Below, one piece after another: positions 1-6,561 of a stretch of 7,666 bases of DNA. The notes under the pieces were generated by a model. It saw nothing but the letters and a program-made list of their open reading frames with translations. It was not told the origin of the DNA and did not search any database. The position numbers and the translations under genes are program-made. Origin of the DNA: Chthoniobacter sp. (GTDB taxonomy: Bacteria; Verrucomicrobiota; Verrucomicrobiia; Chthoniobacterales; Chthoniobacteraceae); the NCBI GenBank assembly GCA_025352865.1, contig JANXSB010000131.1, forward strand, positions 1 to 7,666, written 5' to 3'. Position 1 is the first letter of the stretch. The number at the start of each line of letters is the position of its first letter.

Positions 1-99
1 GAGGGCCGCGGCCTGCGTGGCGAGGAACTGGTCGAGGCGCGCGCCGGCGTCGTCGGGCGTGGCGCGAAACTCGGCGGTGATCATGTGGGTGGTCATCAT
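1..99 (-). CDS. RluA-family 23S rRNA/tRNA pseudouridine synthase, N-terminal fragment
   Basis: The first 33 codons of a gene running off the left edge. The reverse strand from an ATG at 99 reads MMTTHMITAEFRATPDD, then AGARLDQFLATQAAAL. The A-G-x-R-L-D-x-F-L-A block near residues 19-27 is the typical opening of the S4 RNA-binding domain in RluA/RluD-type pseudouridine synthases, which convert selected uridines of 23S rRNA or tRNA to pseudouridine. The catalytic domain (H-R-L-D motif) would lie outside the window, so the RluA assignment rests on the S4 signature alone. Another S4 protein is possible. Three in-frame ATGs (99, 96, 84) are candidate starts. The frame stays open upstream to at least position 150, so the start is uncertain. 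It is divergent from the kinase at 220, with about 120 bases between them and no clear promoter seen. Confidence 0.55.
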   Translation of the reverse strand, partial: MMTTHMITAEFRATPDDAGARLDQFLATQAAAL

Positions 100-219
100 G
101 CGCGCGGCGGACGGGGCGGCAAGCGCGAGGGTTATTTTTCCGCAACGTGGCACAGTTTGTCCTCGCATCTTCTCCAGCCGCGCGAAAACTTCCCGCACTT
201 AGAAGCGAACTGGATTTTC

Positions 220-2466
220 ATGGACGACACCGAAGAACCCCTCATCCAAACATGCCCCGACTGCGGGACGGAGATCGACGTGTCTGGGCAGGAGCCGCTT
301 TCGGTGGTGATCTGCCCGACGTGCAATTCGCAGTCGCCGGTGAATACGCAGATCGATCACTTTGAACTCGTGGACGTGCTGGGGCGCGGCGGGATGGGCG
401 TGGTCTATCGCGCGAACGACACTTCGCTCGACCGGCCCGTGGCGCTGAAGCTCCTGAAAAAAAGCGAAGGCGCGAGCGACGAGCAGATCACGCAGCTCGC
501 CACGGAGGCGTCGATCACCGCGTCGATCAACCATCCGCATGTCGTCAAAGTTTTCACCACGGGGATGGACCACGGGCGTTTCTACATCGCCATGGAGCTG
601 GTGGACAAAGGCACGCTCGACCACCTCATCGAGCTGCAAGGGCGCGTGGCGGAGAGCCAGGTGCTGGAGGTCGGCATTCAGATCGCGCAGGGGCTGCGGG
701 CGGCGCAGCAGGCGGGGCTGATTCACCGCGATGTGAAGCCGGGCAACATTCTTTTCTCCGACGCGCACACCGCGAAGATCGTGGACTTCGGCCTCGCCAT
801 TTTCGCGGAGGACGAGGCGAAAGTGCGCGGCGAAGTGTGGGGCACGCCGTACTATGTCGCGCCGGAAAAACTGGACAACAAGCCGGAGGATTTTCGCAGC
901 GACATCTACTCGCTCGGCGGCACGCTTTTTCACGCGCTCGCGGGGCGTCCGCCCTTCGAGGCGGAGAATGCGTCGCTCGTCGCGCTGAAGCATTTGAAAA
1001 GTCAGGCGGTGAGCTTGCAGGCTTTTGCGCCGTGGGTTTCGGGGGCCACGGCGTTCGTCATCAACCGCACGCTGAGCAAAGACCCCGAGCAGCGCTACCA
1101 GAGCTATGACGAGATGATCGAGCATCTCGAATACGCGCGCACGGAGTTGAAAAACGCGAAGCCGCAGGAGGCCACGCGCGTGGTGCTGGAGAGCGAGCAG
1201 GAGAAAACGGCGATGGGCTGGCTGGTCTTTGCGATGCTCGGGCTCATCGTCGTCGTGGGCATCGCGGCGATTGTTTTCCGCGAGCGCATTTTCGGCTCCG
1301 GCGAGCCGCCGCCAGTCACGAGCGCGCAGCCCACGCCCGCGGACGGGACGAAGATTCCGGCGGGCATGTTTCCCGATGCGCGCGGCAAGCTAGAGGCAGG
1401 CAACGCCGCGGCTGCCGCGACCGCCTTTCGCGAGGCCGCCGTGCAGCCGAAGATTGCGCCCGTGCAACTCGCATGGGCGAATCTGCTCGAGGGACTTTCC
1501 GAACTCAGCGCCGGCCGCCGCGCGGAGGCCGATGCGGCGTTCGCGAAGATCACGGAGCGGGGACCGTTTTCGCCAAAGCCCGACGATCAGAAGCTCGCGA
1601 CATTTTTCCTCGAAACCGCGCAGCGTATGACCGGCCCGACACCGCTCGCGCCGGGCGCGGCGAGCGGGTTGGAAAAGGTGAGCTACGAAGCCCTCGTGCC
1701 GCTGCTCTACGGGGTGAAGGACTGGCAGCTCGGCAAGATCGAGGACGCCGTCGCACTCCTGCGCCAGTTCCGCGCCACCGCGCCAGGCGGGCGCGATGCG
1801 TGGATCGGCGAACTCAAGCCCGTGGCCACCGATCTCATCGAGGAATTCACCGCGTTTCAAATGGCGGCAGACCGTTTCAAGGCGGCCAAATCGCTAGCCG
1901 AAACGAAGACCGCGATCGAGGAGTTGAAAAAAGTGAAAGGCGCGCTGGCTGATCGTGCCAAAGACCTCACCGGAAAAGCTGCGACGCAGCTCGCCGAGCA
2001 GGAAAAGGTGCGCGCAAAAATGCTGGCAGAGGGAAAGATCCCAGATGGCATCTACAAGCTCGTGAACCGCAAGAGCGGCCGGGTCATCGACGTGGAGGAA
2101 CACTCCAAGGATGCTGGCGGTAAGGTTCATCTTTGGACGTACGGCGGTGCACCTAATCAACAGTGGACGCTGACCGCCCTTGATGGCGGGTTCTACCTCA
2201 TCGTCGGCGTGGAAAGCGACAAGGCGCTCGAAGTGCCCGATGGCAAGCGCGAAGACGGCGTGGTGCTCCGCCAGTGGACGGTCAACAAAAGCTCGGCGCA
2301 GCGATGGAAGATTGAGAAGACCGACGGCCCGTGGTTCAAGTTGACTGCCGAGTGCAGCGGCAAGGTGATCGCTGGAGCCGGTGACTTGCAGGCCGATGGC
2401 AGCACGCTCGTCCAGACCGCCTACACCGGGGCCGAGGAGCAGCAGTGGAAAATCGAGGAGCCGTGA
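220..2466 (+). CDS. Transmembrane Ser/Thr protein kinase with N-terminal zinc ribbon and C-terminal ricin-type lectin domain
   Basis: A 748-residue Hanks-type kinase. In order: a zinc ribbon with two CxxC pairs (C12/C15, C32/C35); a kinase domain (about 48-305) with P-loop GRGGMG (55-60), VALK lysine K77, probable helix-C E96, catalytic HRD (169-171) with KPGN, DFG (189-191) and APE (214-216); one membrane helix (about 332-353); a proline-rich stretch and an Ala/Glu/Lys-rich helical region (about 385-600); and a ricin B-like beta-trefoil (about 609-748) with three QxW motifs (647, 694, 741). All catalytic residues are present, so it should be active. The kinase is predicted cytoplasmic, with stalk and lectin outside the inner membrane, suggesting a sensor of an external carbohydrate or wall ligand (inference). 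The ATG at 220 was chosen because MDDTEEP leads into the zinc ribbon. An upstream in-frame GTG at 85 adds 45 residues of low-complexity sequence overlapping the divergent gene. No clear Shine-Dalgarno. The substrate is unknown. Confidence 0.93.
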   Translation: MDDTEEPLIQTCPDCGTEIDVSGQEPLSVVICPTCNSQSPVNTQIDHFELVDVLGRGGMGVVYRANDTSLDRPVALKLLKKSEGASDEQITQLATEASITASINHPHVVKVFTTGMDHGRFYIAMELVDKGTLDHLIELQGRVAESQVLEVGIQIAQGLRAAQQAGLIHRDVKPGNILFSDAHTAKIVDFGLAIFAEDEAKVRGEVWGTPYYVAPEKLDNKPEDFRSDIYSLGGTLFHALAGRPPFEAENASLVALKHLKSQAVSLQAFAPWVSGATAFVINRTLSKDPEQRYQSYDEMIEHLEYARTELKNAKPQEATRVVLESEQEKTAMGWLVFAMLGLIVVVGIAAIVFRERIFGSGEPPPVTSAQPTPADGTKIPAGMFPDARGKLEAGNAAAAATAFREAAVQPKIAPVQLAWANLLEGLSELSAGRRAEADAAFAKITERGPFSPKPDDQKLATFFLETAQRMTGPTPLAPGAASGLEKVSYEALVPLLYGVKDWQLGKIEDAVALLRQFRATAPGGRDAWIGELKPVATDLIEEFTAFQMAADRFKAAKSLAETKTAIEELKKVKGALADRAKDLTGKAATQLAEQEKVRAKMLAEGKIPDGIYKLVNRKSGRVIDVEEHSKDAGGKVHLWTYGGAPNQQWTLTALDGGFYLIVGVESDKALEVPDGKREDGVVLRQWTVNKSSAQRWKIEKTDGPWFKLTAECSGKVIAGAGDLQADGSTLVQTAYTGAEEQQWKIEEP

Positions 2467-2533
2467 GAAGCCGCGCCGCGCGCGAATTTCCGCTTTGCAC
2501 GCGTGGTGTCCCGTCCTACTTTCCGCCGCTCAC

Positions 2534-2607
2534 GCATCCGTAGCTCAACTGGATAGAGCGCTGCCCTCCGAAGGCAGAGGTTGTGGGTTCGACCCCCGCC
2601 GGATGCA
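2534..2607 (+). tRNA. tRNA-Arg (anticodon CCG)
   Basis: A complete cloverleaf. The acceptor stem GCATCCG (2534-2540) pairs perfectly with CGGATGC (2600-2606), with discriminator A2607. The D arm is GCTC/GAGC (2543-2546 and 2556-2559). The anticodon stem CTGCC/GGCAG encloses loop CTCCGAA, placing CCG at 2568-2570, which reads the Arg codon CGG. The variable region has 5 bases. The T stem GTGGG/CCCGC (one G-U) encloses TTCGACC. The CCA end is not encoded. It lies 67 bases after the kinase stop and 26 bases before the ATG of the fused peroxidase, with no terminator seen on either side. Confidence 0.97.
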
Positions 2608-2633
2608 AATGCGTTTCCCTCCTCCTGAACGCC

Positions 2634-4376
2634 ATGCCTTTCGCCCCTCCGCTCATCCGCCACCTGCCCGTCGGCGCGCTCGTTTTCGCGGCGATGACGC
2701 TCGCGGCCCCGGCTGCGGTGCTGGAGGTCGCGGTGCGGCATGTTTTTCATGGCGATGCGCTGCTGCCCGATTCGCTGCGCTATGAAAACGCGGCGCACGA
2801 GACGCTGTCCGTCGAGCGGCTGAGTTACCTGCTGACTGGCTTTGCGCTGGAGCGTGAAGATGGGACGTGGGTCGAGTTGTCGGAGAGCATCGCGTGGATG
2901 GATGCGGCGCGGCGGCGGACGACGGCGCGCTTCGCCGACGTGCCGGAGGGAAAGTATCGCGCGCTCCGTTTTCACCTCGGCCCGGATGCGCTGGCAAACT
3001 CGGCGGACCCGGCGCAATGGCCCGCCGGGCATCCGCTCAATCCGAATCTCAACGGGCTGCATTGGACGTGGCAGACGGGCTATATTTTCCTCGCGCTCGA
3101 AGGACATTTTCGCGCGGCGGCGGCGGGAGAGCCGGGTGGCTACTCATATCACTTCGCACGGACGCCGAACCGCACGCGCATCAGCCTCGCCGCGCCGCTC
3201 GACCTCACGCACGACGCCGCGGTGCTGCTCGATTTCGATCTCGCCGCGCTGCTCAATGCGCCGCGCCCGCTGTCCTTCGCCCGCGACGGCGACGCCACGC
3301 ATTCGCGCGAGGGCGACCCCATCGCGGCGGCGCTCGCGGCGAATCTGCCCGGCGCGTTTCGTGTGCGGCAGGTGGTGTCCGCCGCGCCGGCGATTAGCCG
3401 GCCGTCGCCGGTGCAGCCGCTTTATCTGCCGGAGAAATTCACGCCCTTCCGCTTCACGATGAGCGCGACTTTTCCCGTGCCCGATCTGCCGCGCGACAAC
3501 CCGCTGATCGAGGAGCGCGTGGCGCTGGGGAAGAAACTCTTTCACGAAACAGCGCTGTCGCGCGACGACTCGATCTCGTGCGCGTCGTGCCATCAGGCGG
3601 GCGCGGCGTTTTCCGATCCACGCCCGGCGAGCATGGGCGTGCGCGGGCAGGTGGGCGTGCGCAACGCGATGCCGCTTTTCAACCTCGCGTGGAAGACGAA
3701 TTTTTTCTGGGACGGCCGCGCACCGTCGCTCCGCGCGCAAGCACTGATGCCCATCCAGGACCACACCGAGATGGACGAGACACTCGACCGCGTGACCGCG
3801 AAGCTCGCGAAAAAGGAGGACTATCCGGCGCTCTTTCGCGCGGCGTTTGGCGCGGAGGAAATCACTGCGGAAAAGATCGGGCTGGCGCTGGAAAACTTCC
3901 TCCTCACGCTCACGGCGTATGACGCGAAATTCGACCGCGCGATGCGCGGAAAGGCCACGCTCAGCGCCGCCGAGCAGCGTGGCTTCGAGTTGTTTATGAC
4001 CGAGTATGAACCGCGCACCGGCCAGCGCGGCGCGGACTGTTTCCACTGCCACGGCGGCGCGCTTTTTTCCGACCACCAGTTTCACAACAACGGCCTCCCC
4101 GGCACGGACGAGGGCCGCTCCGCGATCACCCACCGCGACGCCGACCGCGGCAAATTCGCCACGCCCTCGCTGCGCAACATCGCCCGCACCGCGCCCTACA
4201 TGCACGACGGGCGCTTTGCCACGCTGGAGGAGGTCATCGCGCACTACACCACCGGCGTGCAGCGCAGCGCCACGCTTGACCCGAACCTGGCCAAGCACCC
4301 CGACGGCGGCGTGCCGCTGACCGCGGAGGAACAGGCGGCGCTCGTCGCGTTTCTCAAAACGCTCAGCGACGAATAG
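2634..4376 (+). CDS. Secreted MbnP-like domain fused to MbnH/MauG/cytochrome c peroxidase-like diheme domain
   Basis: A 580-residue exported protein. Residues 1 to about 28 form a signal peptide with hydrophobic core LPVGALVFAAMTLAAPAA. Residues about 30-245 resemble the MbnP family: LSVERLSYLLTGFALEREDG (59-78), a KYRALRFHLG strand (107-116), the HWTWQTGYIF block (143-152), and a late LDFDLAALL strand. After a proline-rich linker (about 250-285) comes a diheme peroxidase domain with heme sites CASCH (316-320) and CFHCH (469-473), the conserved FFWDGRA segment (W359), and TAPYMHDGRF near 519-528, where M523 is a candidate axial heme ligand. In methanotrophs the separate diheme enzyme MbnH oxidises a tryptophan of MbnP to kynurenine, which helps bind copper. 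A self-modifying copper protein is therefore my inference, and a general peroxidase is the alternative. The ATG at 2634 was chosen because the upstream GTG lies inside the tRNA and this ATG gives a proper signal peptide. Confidence 0.88.
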   Translation: MPFAPPLIRHLPVGALVFAAMTLAAPAAVLEVAVRHVFHGDALLPDSLRYENAAHETLSVERLSYLLTGFALEREDGTWVELSESIAWMDAARRRTTARFADVPEGKYRALRFHLGPDALANSADPAQWPAGHPLNPNLNGLHWTWQTGYIFLALEGHFRAAAAGEPGGYSYHFARTPNRTRISLAAPLDLTHDAAVLLDFDLAALLNAPRPLSFARDGDATHSREGDPIAAALAANLPGAFRVRQVVSAAPAISRPSPVQPLYLPEKFTPFRFTMSATFPVPDLPRDNPLIEERVALGKKLFHETALSRDDSISCASCHQAGAAFSDPRPASMGVRGQVGVRNAMPLFNLAWKTNFFWDGRAPSLRAQALMPIQDHTEMDETLDRVTAKLAKKEDYPALFRAAFGAEEITAEKIGLALENFLLTLTAYDAKFDRAMRGKATLSAAEQRGFELFMTEYEPRTGQRGADCFHCHGGALFSDHQFHNNGLPGTDEGRSAITHRDADRGKFATPSLRNIARTAPYMHDGRFATLEEVIAHYTTGVQRSATLDPNLAKHPDGGVPLTAEEQAALVAFLKTLSDE

Positions 4377-4389
4377 CGGCGACGAAAAC

Positions 4390-5727
4390 TCACCGCTGAT
4401 CGCGCGGCGGAGGCGCGATGAATTCGGCGGAATACGTTTCGCCGCGATCGCCGACCACGACCTTGAAGGTTCGCGAGTCCGGCAGCGGCTGGAACTGCTC
4501 CTTCCACAACACGTAATCCCGATCAAGACGCTCGCTGGGAATATAATAGCCGTCGGCGATCCGCCGACCTTGCTGATCCTCGATCAGCCAGGTGATGGAA
4601 CTGGCCGCAGCAGAGCCGGGTGCCGCGATCAGCAGCAGGCTGGGACCGAAAACGGAAGAACAGCTCCAGCGCAGCACTGGCATCTGCGGTTCCGGCACTT
4701 CCGCCTCCATCGCCCCGGCCGCGACGCACTGATTATCCGCGAGCCAGTATTTTCCCCGGCCATGCACCGCGGCATAGACAAAGCCCCGCTTCCGCAGCGC
4801 GGCGGTCAGCGGGACTTCGACGAGCTTTCCGGGGCCGGGAATCGGCACATCCGCGAGTGTGTCGCTTTGCGCGAGAACGAGCGGATGGTCAGCCGAGCGG
4901 ACGATGGTGGCGGAAATTTTCCACGCGCTTTCGCTGAGCGGCAGCCGCGAACCGCTGTTGCCCGTGGCATCTTCCATCGACGCCCCGTATTTGAACCAAT
5001 CGTTCCTCAGTTCCCCGTCCACGCGGATGTCGAGCCGCGGATGAAAATTCAGGTTATTCTCCGCGGTTCCGTCCCGAAAGGATTCCCATCCTTTCATGGT
5101 GATGTCGATCTCACGGACCCGCTGGCTCTGCGGCAGCGGCGACGGGTGCCAGGTCGGAAACTCTTTGCCGGCAAATGGACTTTTGATCGTGAGCAGGCGC
5201 GTTTGATCGCCGCCGAGAAGCCTGATCGTCAGCGTGCGTTGCCGGCGCGGCAGGATGGAAAACGCGATCGAGCCTGGCAATACGCTGTCACTCATGTCCC
5301 TGAATTCCGAGAAATCGAGCCGCTCCCCGTTCGCATCGTCGAGCAGTTCGGCACCCTTCAGTTCCAGCGCCGGGGGTGTTCCGGCCTGGTGCCAGAGCCA
5401 CACCGCGAGCGATTCGCCTCCCCTCGAAAAGCCGCTGCTGGGATGAGAGGTCAGCCGCTCGAAAGGGAATCGCACGCGGTCCGGCAAGTCGTAGTAAAAC
5501 GGCAGGCGCTCGCTCACCAAGTCGCCGGCATTGCTCAGAGCTTCCGAGCCCAGGGAGAAGTTGTGATCCTCGCTGAATTCCACCTGCGCCACGCGCAGGA
5601 CGGAGCCATCGGGCAGGCGCACCCTTGGCTGCATCGCGCTGCGCACGAAAGCGATCAGGCATGCGATCAGTGCCAGGGCGACGGCCATCGCGAAAGCCGC
5701 GCGGCACCAGCGGAACAAGCGCTTCAT
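4390..5727 (-). CDS. Membrane-anchored extracytoplasmic protein of unknown function
   Basis: 445 residues, no family recognised. The N-terminus MKRLFRWCR is basic and leads into a hydrophobic segment (about 10-29), giving a signal anchor with the rest outside the cytoplasm. LIAC at 20-23 resembles a lipobox, but hydrophobic residues continue after the Cys, so a membrane anchor fits better. The body is rich in predicted beta strands and Trp/Phe, begins with LPDGSVLRVAQVEF (about 38-51), and has Pro-rich turns and a Pro/Arg-rich end. No catalytic motif is evident. This strand was chosen over a long plus-strand frame across the same bases because it gives a coherent signal anchor and balanced composition, whereas the other is Arg/Gln/His-rich throughout. 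Its stop lies 13 bases from the convergent peroxidase stop. The RRM gene is upstream on the same strand, but a terminator separates them, so it probably has its own promoter in 5728-5787. Confidence 0.8.
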   Translation of the reverse strand: MKRLFRWCRAAFAMAVALALIACLIAFVRSAMQPRVRLPDGSVLRVAQVEFSEDHNFSLGSEALSNAGDLVSERLPFYYDLPDRVRFPFERLTSHPSSGFSRGGESLAVWLWHQAGTPPALELKGAELLDDANGERLDFSEFRDMSDSVLPGSIAFSILPRRQRTLTIRLLGGDQTRLLTIKSPFAGKEFPTWHPSPLPQSQRVREIDITMKGWESFRDGTAENNLNFHPRLDIRVDGELRNDWFKYGASMEDATGNSGSRLPLSESAWKISATIVRSADHPLVLAQSDTLADVPIPGPGKLVEVPLTAALRKRGFVYAAVHGRGKYWLADNQCVAAGAMEAEVPEPQMPVLRWSCSSVFGPSLLLIAAPGSAAASSITWLIEDQQGRRIADGYYIPSERLDRDYVLWKEQFQPLPDSRTFKVVVGDRGETYSAEFIAPPPRDQR

Positions 5728-5787
5728 TTTCGATCCACGGTCATGGGGAAATGATGGATGTCATTCCGGGAAAAGCGCAACAGCGCC

Positions 5788-5825
5788 AAAAAACAAACGC
5801 GGCCCGGAAATGACTCCGGGCCGCG
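5788..5825 (-). terminator. Intrinsic (Rho-independent) terminator of the RRM gene
   Basis: A perfect 11-bp GC-rich stem (CGCGGCCCGGA at 5798-5808 against TCCGGGCCGCG at 5815-5825) with a 6-base loop. Read on the minus strand it is followed at once by TTTGTTTTTT (5797-5788), the U-tract of a classical intrinsic terminator. It starts 34 bases beyond the RRM protein stop and lies before the next minus-strand gene, so it should insulate the two. There is no U-tract in the plus direction. Confidence 0.92.
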
Positions 5826-5858
5826 CTGAAGAATTTTCTGCGTGAAAGCGTCTGCCGC

Positions 5859-6308
5859 TTAATAGCGACCGCCGCGTTCCCCGCCACCGCCACCGCCGCC
5901 ACCACCCCCACGGCCGCCACCACCGCCGCCGTAGCCGCCACCGCCACCCCCACGGCCGCCACCACCGCCGCCGTAGCCGCCACCACCACCCCCACGGCCG
6001 CCACCGCCGCCGCCATAGCCGCCGCGTCCACCGCCGCCGCCGCCGCCGGGAGGACGATCCTCGCGAGGACGCGCTTCATTGACCGTCAGCGCGCGACCGT
6101 CATAGGCGTTGCCGTGAAACATGGTGATGGCCTTCTGCGCATCCTCGTCGCTCGCCATGGTGACGAACGCGAAGCCGCGGGATTTGCCGGTGAATTTGTC
6201 CTGCACGAGCATGACTTCGGTGACCGCGCCAGCCTGCGCGAAGTGATCCTGGAGATCGGTCTCCGTCGTGTTGAACGACAGGTTGCCGACATAGAGTTTA
6301 TTACCCAT
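5859..6308 (-). CDS. RRM-domain RNA-binding protein with glycine/RGG-like C-terminal tail
   Basis: 149 residues. A single RNA recognition motif fills about residues 3-80, with RNP2 LYVGNL (5-10) and RNP1 KSRGFAFV (42-49), whose aromatic residues stack on RNA bases. After a short PREDRPP linker, residues 88-149 are almost entirely Gly with regularly spaced Arg and Tyr, ending ERGGRY. The tail contains three units of Y-G6-R-G6 (Tyr 98, 112, 126; Arg 105, 119, 133). The RRM-plus-Gly-tail layout is known from cyanobacterial cold-inducible Rbp proteins and plant and animal glycine-rich RNA-binding proteins. A role as an RNA chaperone, perhaps stress-related, follows from the family but is not shown here. 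The ATG at 6308 starts right at the RRM. No Shine-Dalgarno is visible upstream. The leader contains an inverted repeat (6340-6386), and the gene ends at a strong terminator. Confidence 0.95.
   Translation of the reverse strand: MGNKLYVGNLSFNTTETDLQDHFAQAGAVTEVMLVQDKFTGKSRGFAFVTMASDEDAQKAITMFHGNAYDGRALTVNEARPREDRPPGGGGGGGRGGYGGGGGGRGGGGGGYGGGGGGRGGGGGGYGGGGGGRGGGGGGGGGGERGGRY
5892..6017 (-). repeat. Three tandem copies of a 42-bp unit in the RRM protein tail
   Basis: Units at 5892-5933, 5934-5975 and 5976-6017 each encode Tyr-Gly6-Arg-Gly6. Neighbouring copies differ at three bases, nearly all synonymous C/T changes in Gly codons when read on the minus strand. Each unit keeps one GGG Gly codon next to a CGT Arg codon at the same place, which marks them as duplicated blocks and not merely a Gly-rich run. 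The in-frame length allows gain or loss of units without a frameshift. Confidence 0.93.
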
Positions 6309-6339
6309 TTGGTCTTGTTATCAGTTTTCCCGAGCGCGC

Positions 6340-6386
6340 ACTTCGGTGACGGTTCCCGGTTATCGGTTTCAAGTCGTCACTGAAGT
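6340..6386. repeat. 12-bp inverted repeat in the leader region of the RRM gene
   Basis: ACTTCGGTGACG (6340-6351) and CGTCACTGAAGT (6375-6386) are inverted copies with 11 of 12 positions matching, separated by 23 bases. In plus-strand RNA the odd position is a G-U wobble, so the stem is continuous. In minus-strand RNA it is an A-C mismatch. It lies 32-78 bases upstream of the RRM start and about 170 bases upstream of the plus-strand gene at 6558. It may be an operator dyad or an RNA hairpin. No U-tract follows, so it is not a typical terminator. Confidence 0.6.
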
Positions 6387-6540
6387 TACTCAACTGACAA
6401 TCTCCCCAACTCCGAGGCAGTGCTTAGGTGGTTTTCGAGCCGCACGATAGGAGGCTTTTTTAGAAAGCAAAGCCAAATCTTGCCGGGTACGGGCCGCTCT
6501 TGACCACGCGCCGCACCCGTCCCAATCTCCGCCGCAACGC

Positions 6541-6561
6541 ATGAAACTCCTGCCCGCGTGA
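6541..6561 (+). other. Possible six-codon upstream ORF overlapping the start of the exported protein gene
   Basis: ATG at 6541 opens MKLLPA followed by TGA at 6559-6561. That stop overlaps the GTG start of the next gene in a GTGA arrangement typical of translational coupling. No ribosome site precedes the ATG. It may be chance, but the stop-start overlap and the lack of a ribosome site for the GTG make coupling a reasonable idea. Confidence 0.2.

Noticed and set aside
85..219. A 45-residue N-terminal extension of the kinase from an in-frame GTG at 85
   Set aside because: The added residues are Gly/Arg/His-rich low complexity, overlap the divergent pseudouridine synthase start, and precede the normal zinc-ribbon N-terminus at the ATG at 220.
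199..1125. Minus-strand open frame of 308 codons opposite the kinase domain
   Set aside because: Arg/His-rich shadow of the kinase, whose catalytic motifs are unmistakable on the plus strand.
2534..2607. tRNA-Arg as an attachment site of an integrated element
   Set aside because: There is no integrase, no repeat of the tRNA 3' end in the window, and the flanking genes look chromosomal.
4375..4397. Hairpin between the convergent peroxidase and membrane protein stops (AGCGG/CCGCT)
   Set aside because: Only 5 bp with a 13-base loop and no U-tract. Too weak to call a terminator.
3144..4526. Long minus-strand open frame of 460 codons opposite the fused peroxidase
   Set aside because: Its product is Arg/Ala/His-rich with no motif, while the plus strand has two heme sites and a signal peptide. 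It is a product of high GC.
4570..5754. Plus-strand open frame of 394 codons over the unrecognised membrane protein
   Set aside because: Composition is Arg/Gln/His-heavy without a signal or domain. The minus-strand frame is longer, has a signal anchor and a balanced composition.
5880..6050. CRISPR-like or simple-sequence array suggested by the regular GCC/ACC pattern
   Set aside because: It is the in-frame Gly tail of the RRM protein. There are no unique spacers.
6214..6224. ACTTCGGTGAC inside the RRM coding region, repeating the left arm of the leader inverted repeat
   Set aside because: An 11-base match is expected by chance several times in a window of this size, and no partner arm is present.
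6500..6528. Possible promoter TTGACC, 17-base gap, CAATCT before the exported protein
   Set aside because: The -10 matches only two of six positions, so it is not supported beyond chance.
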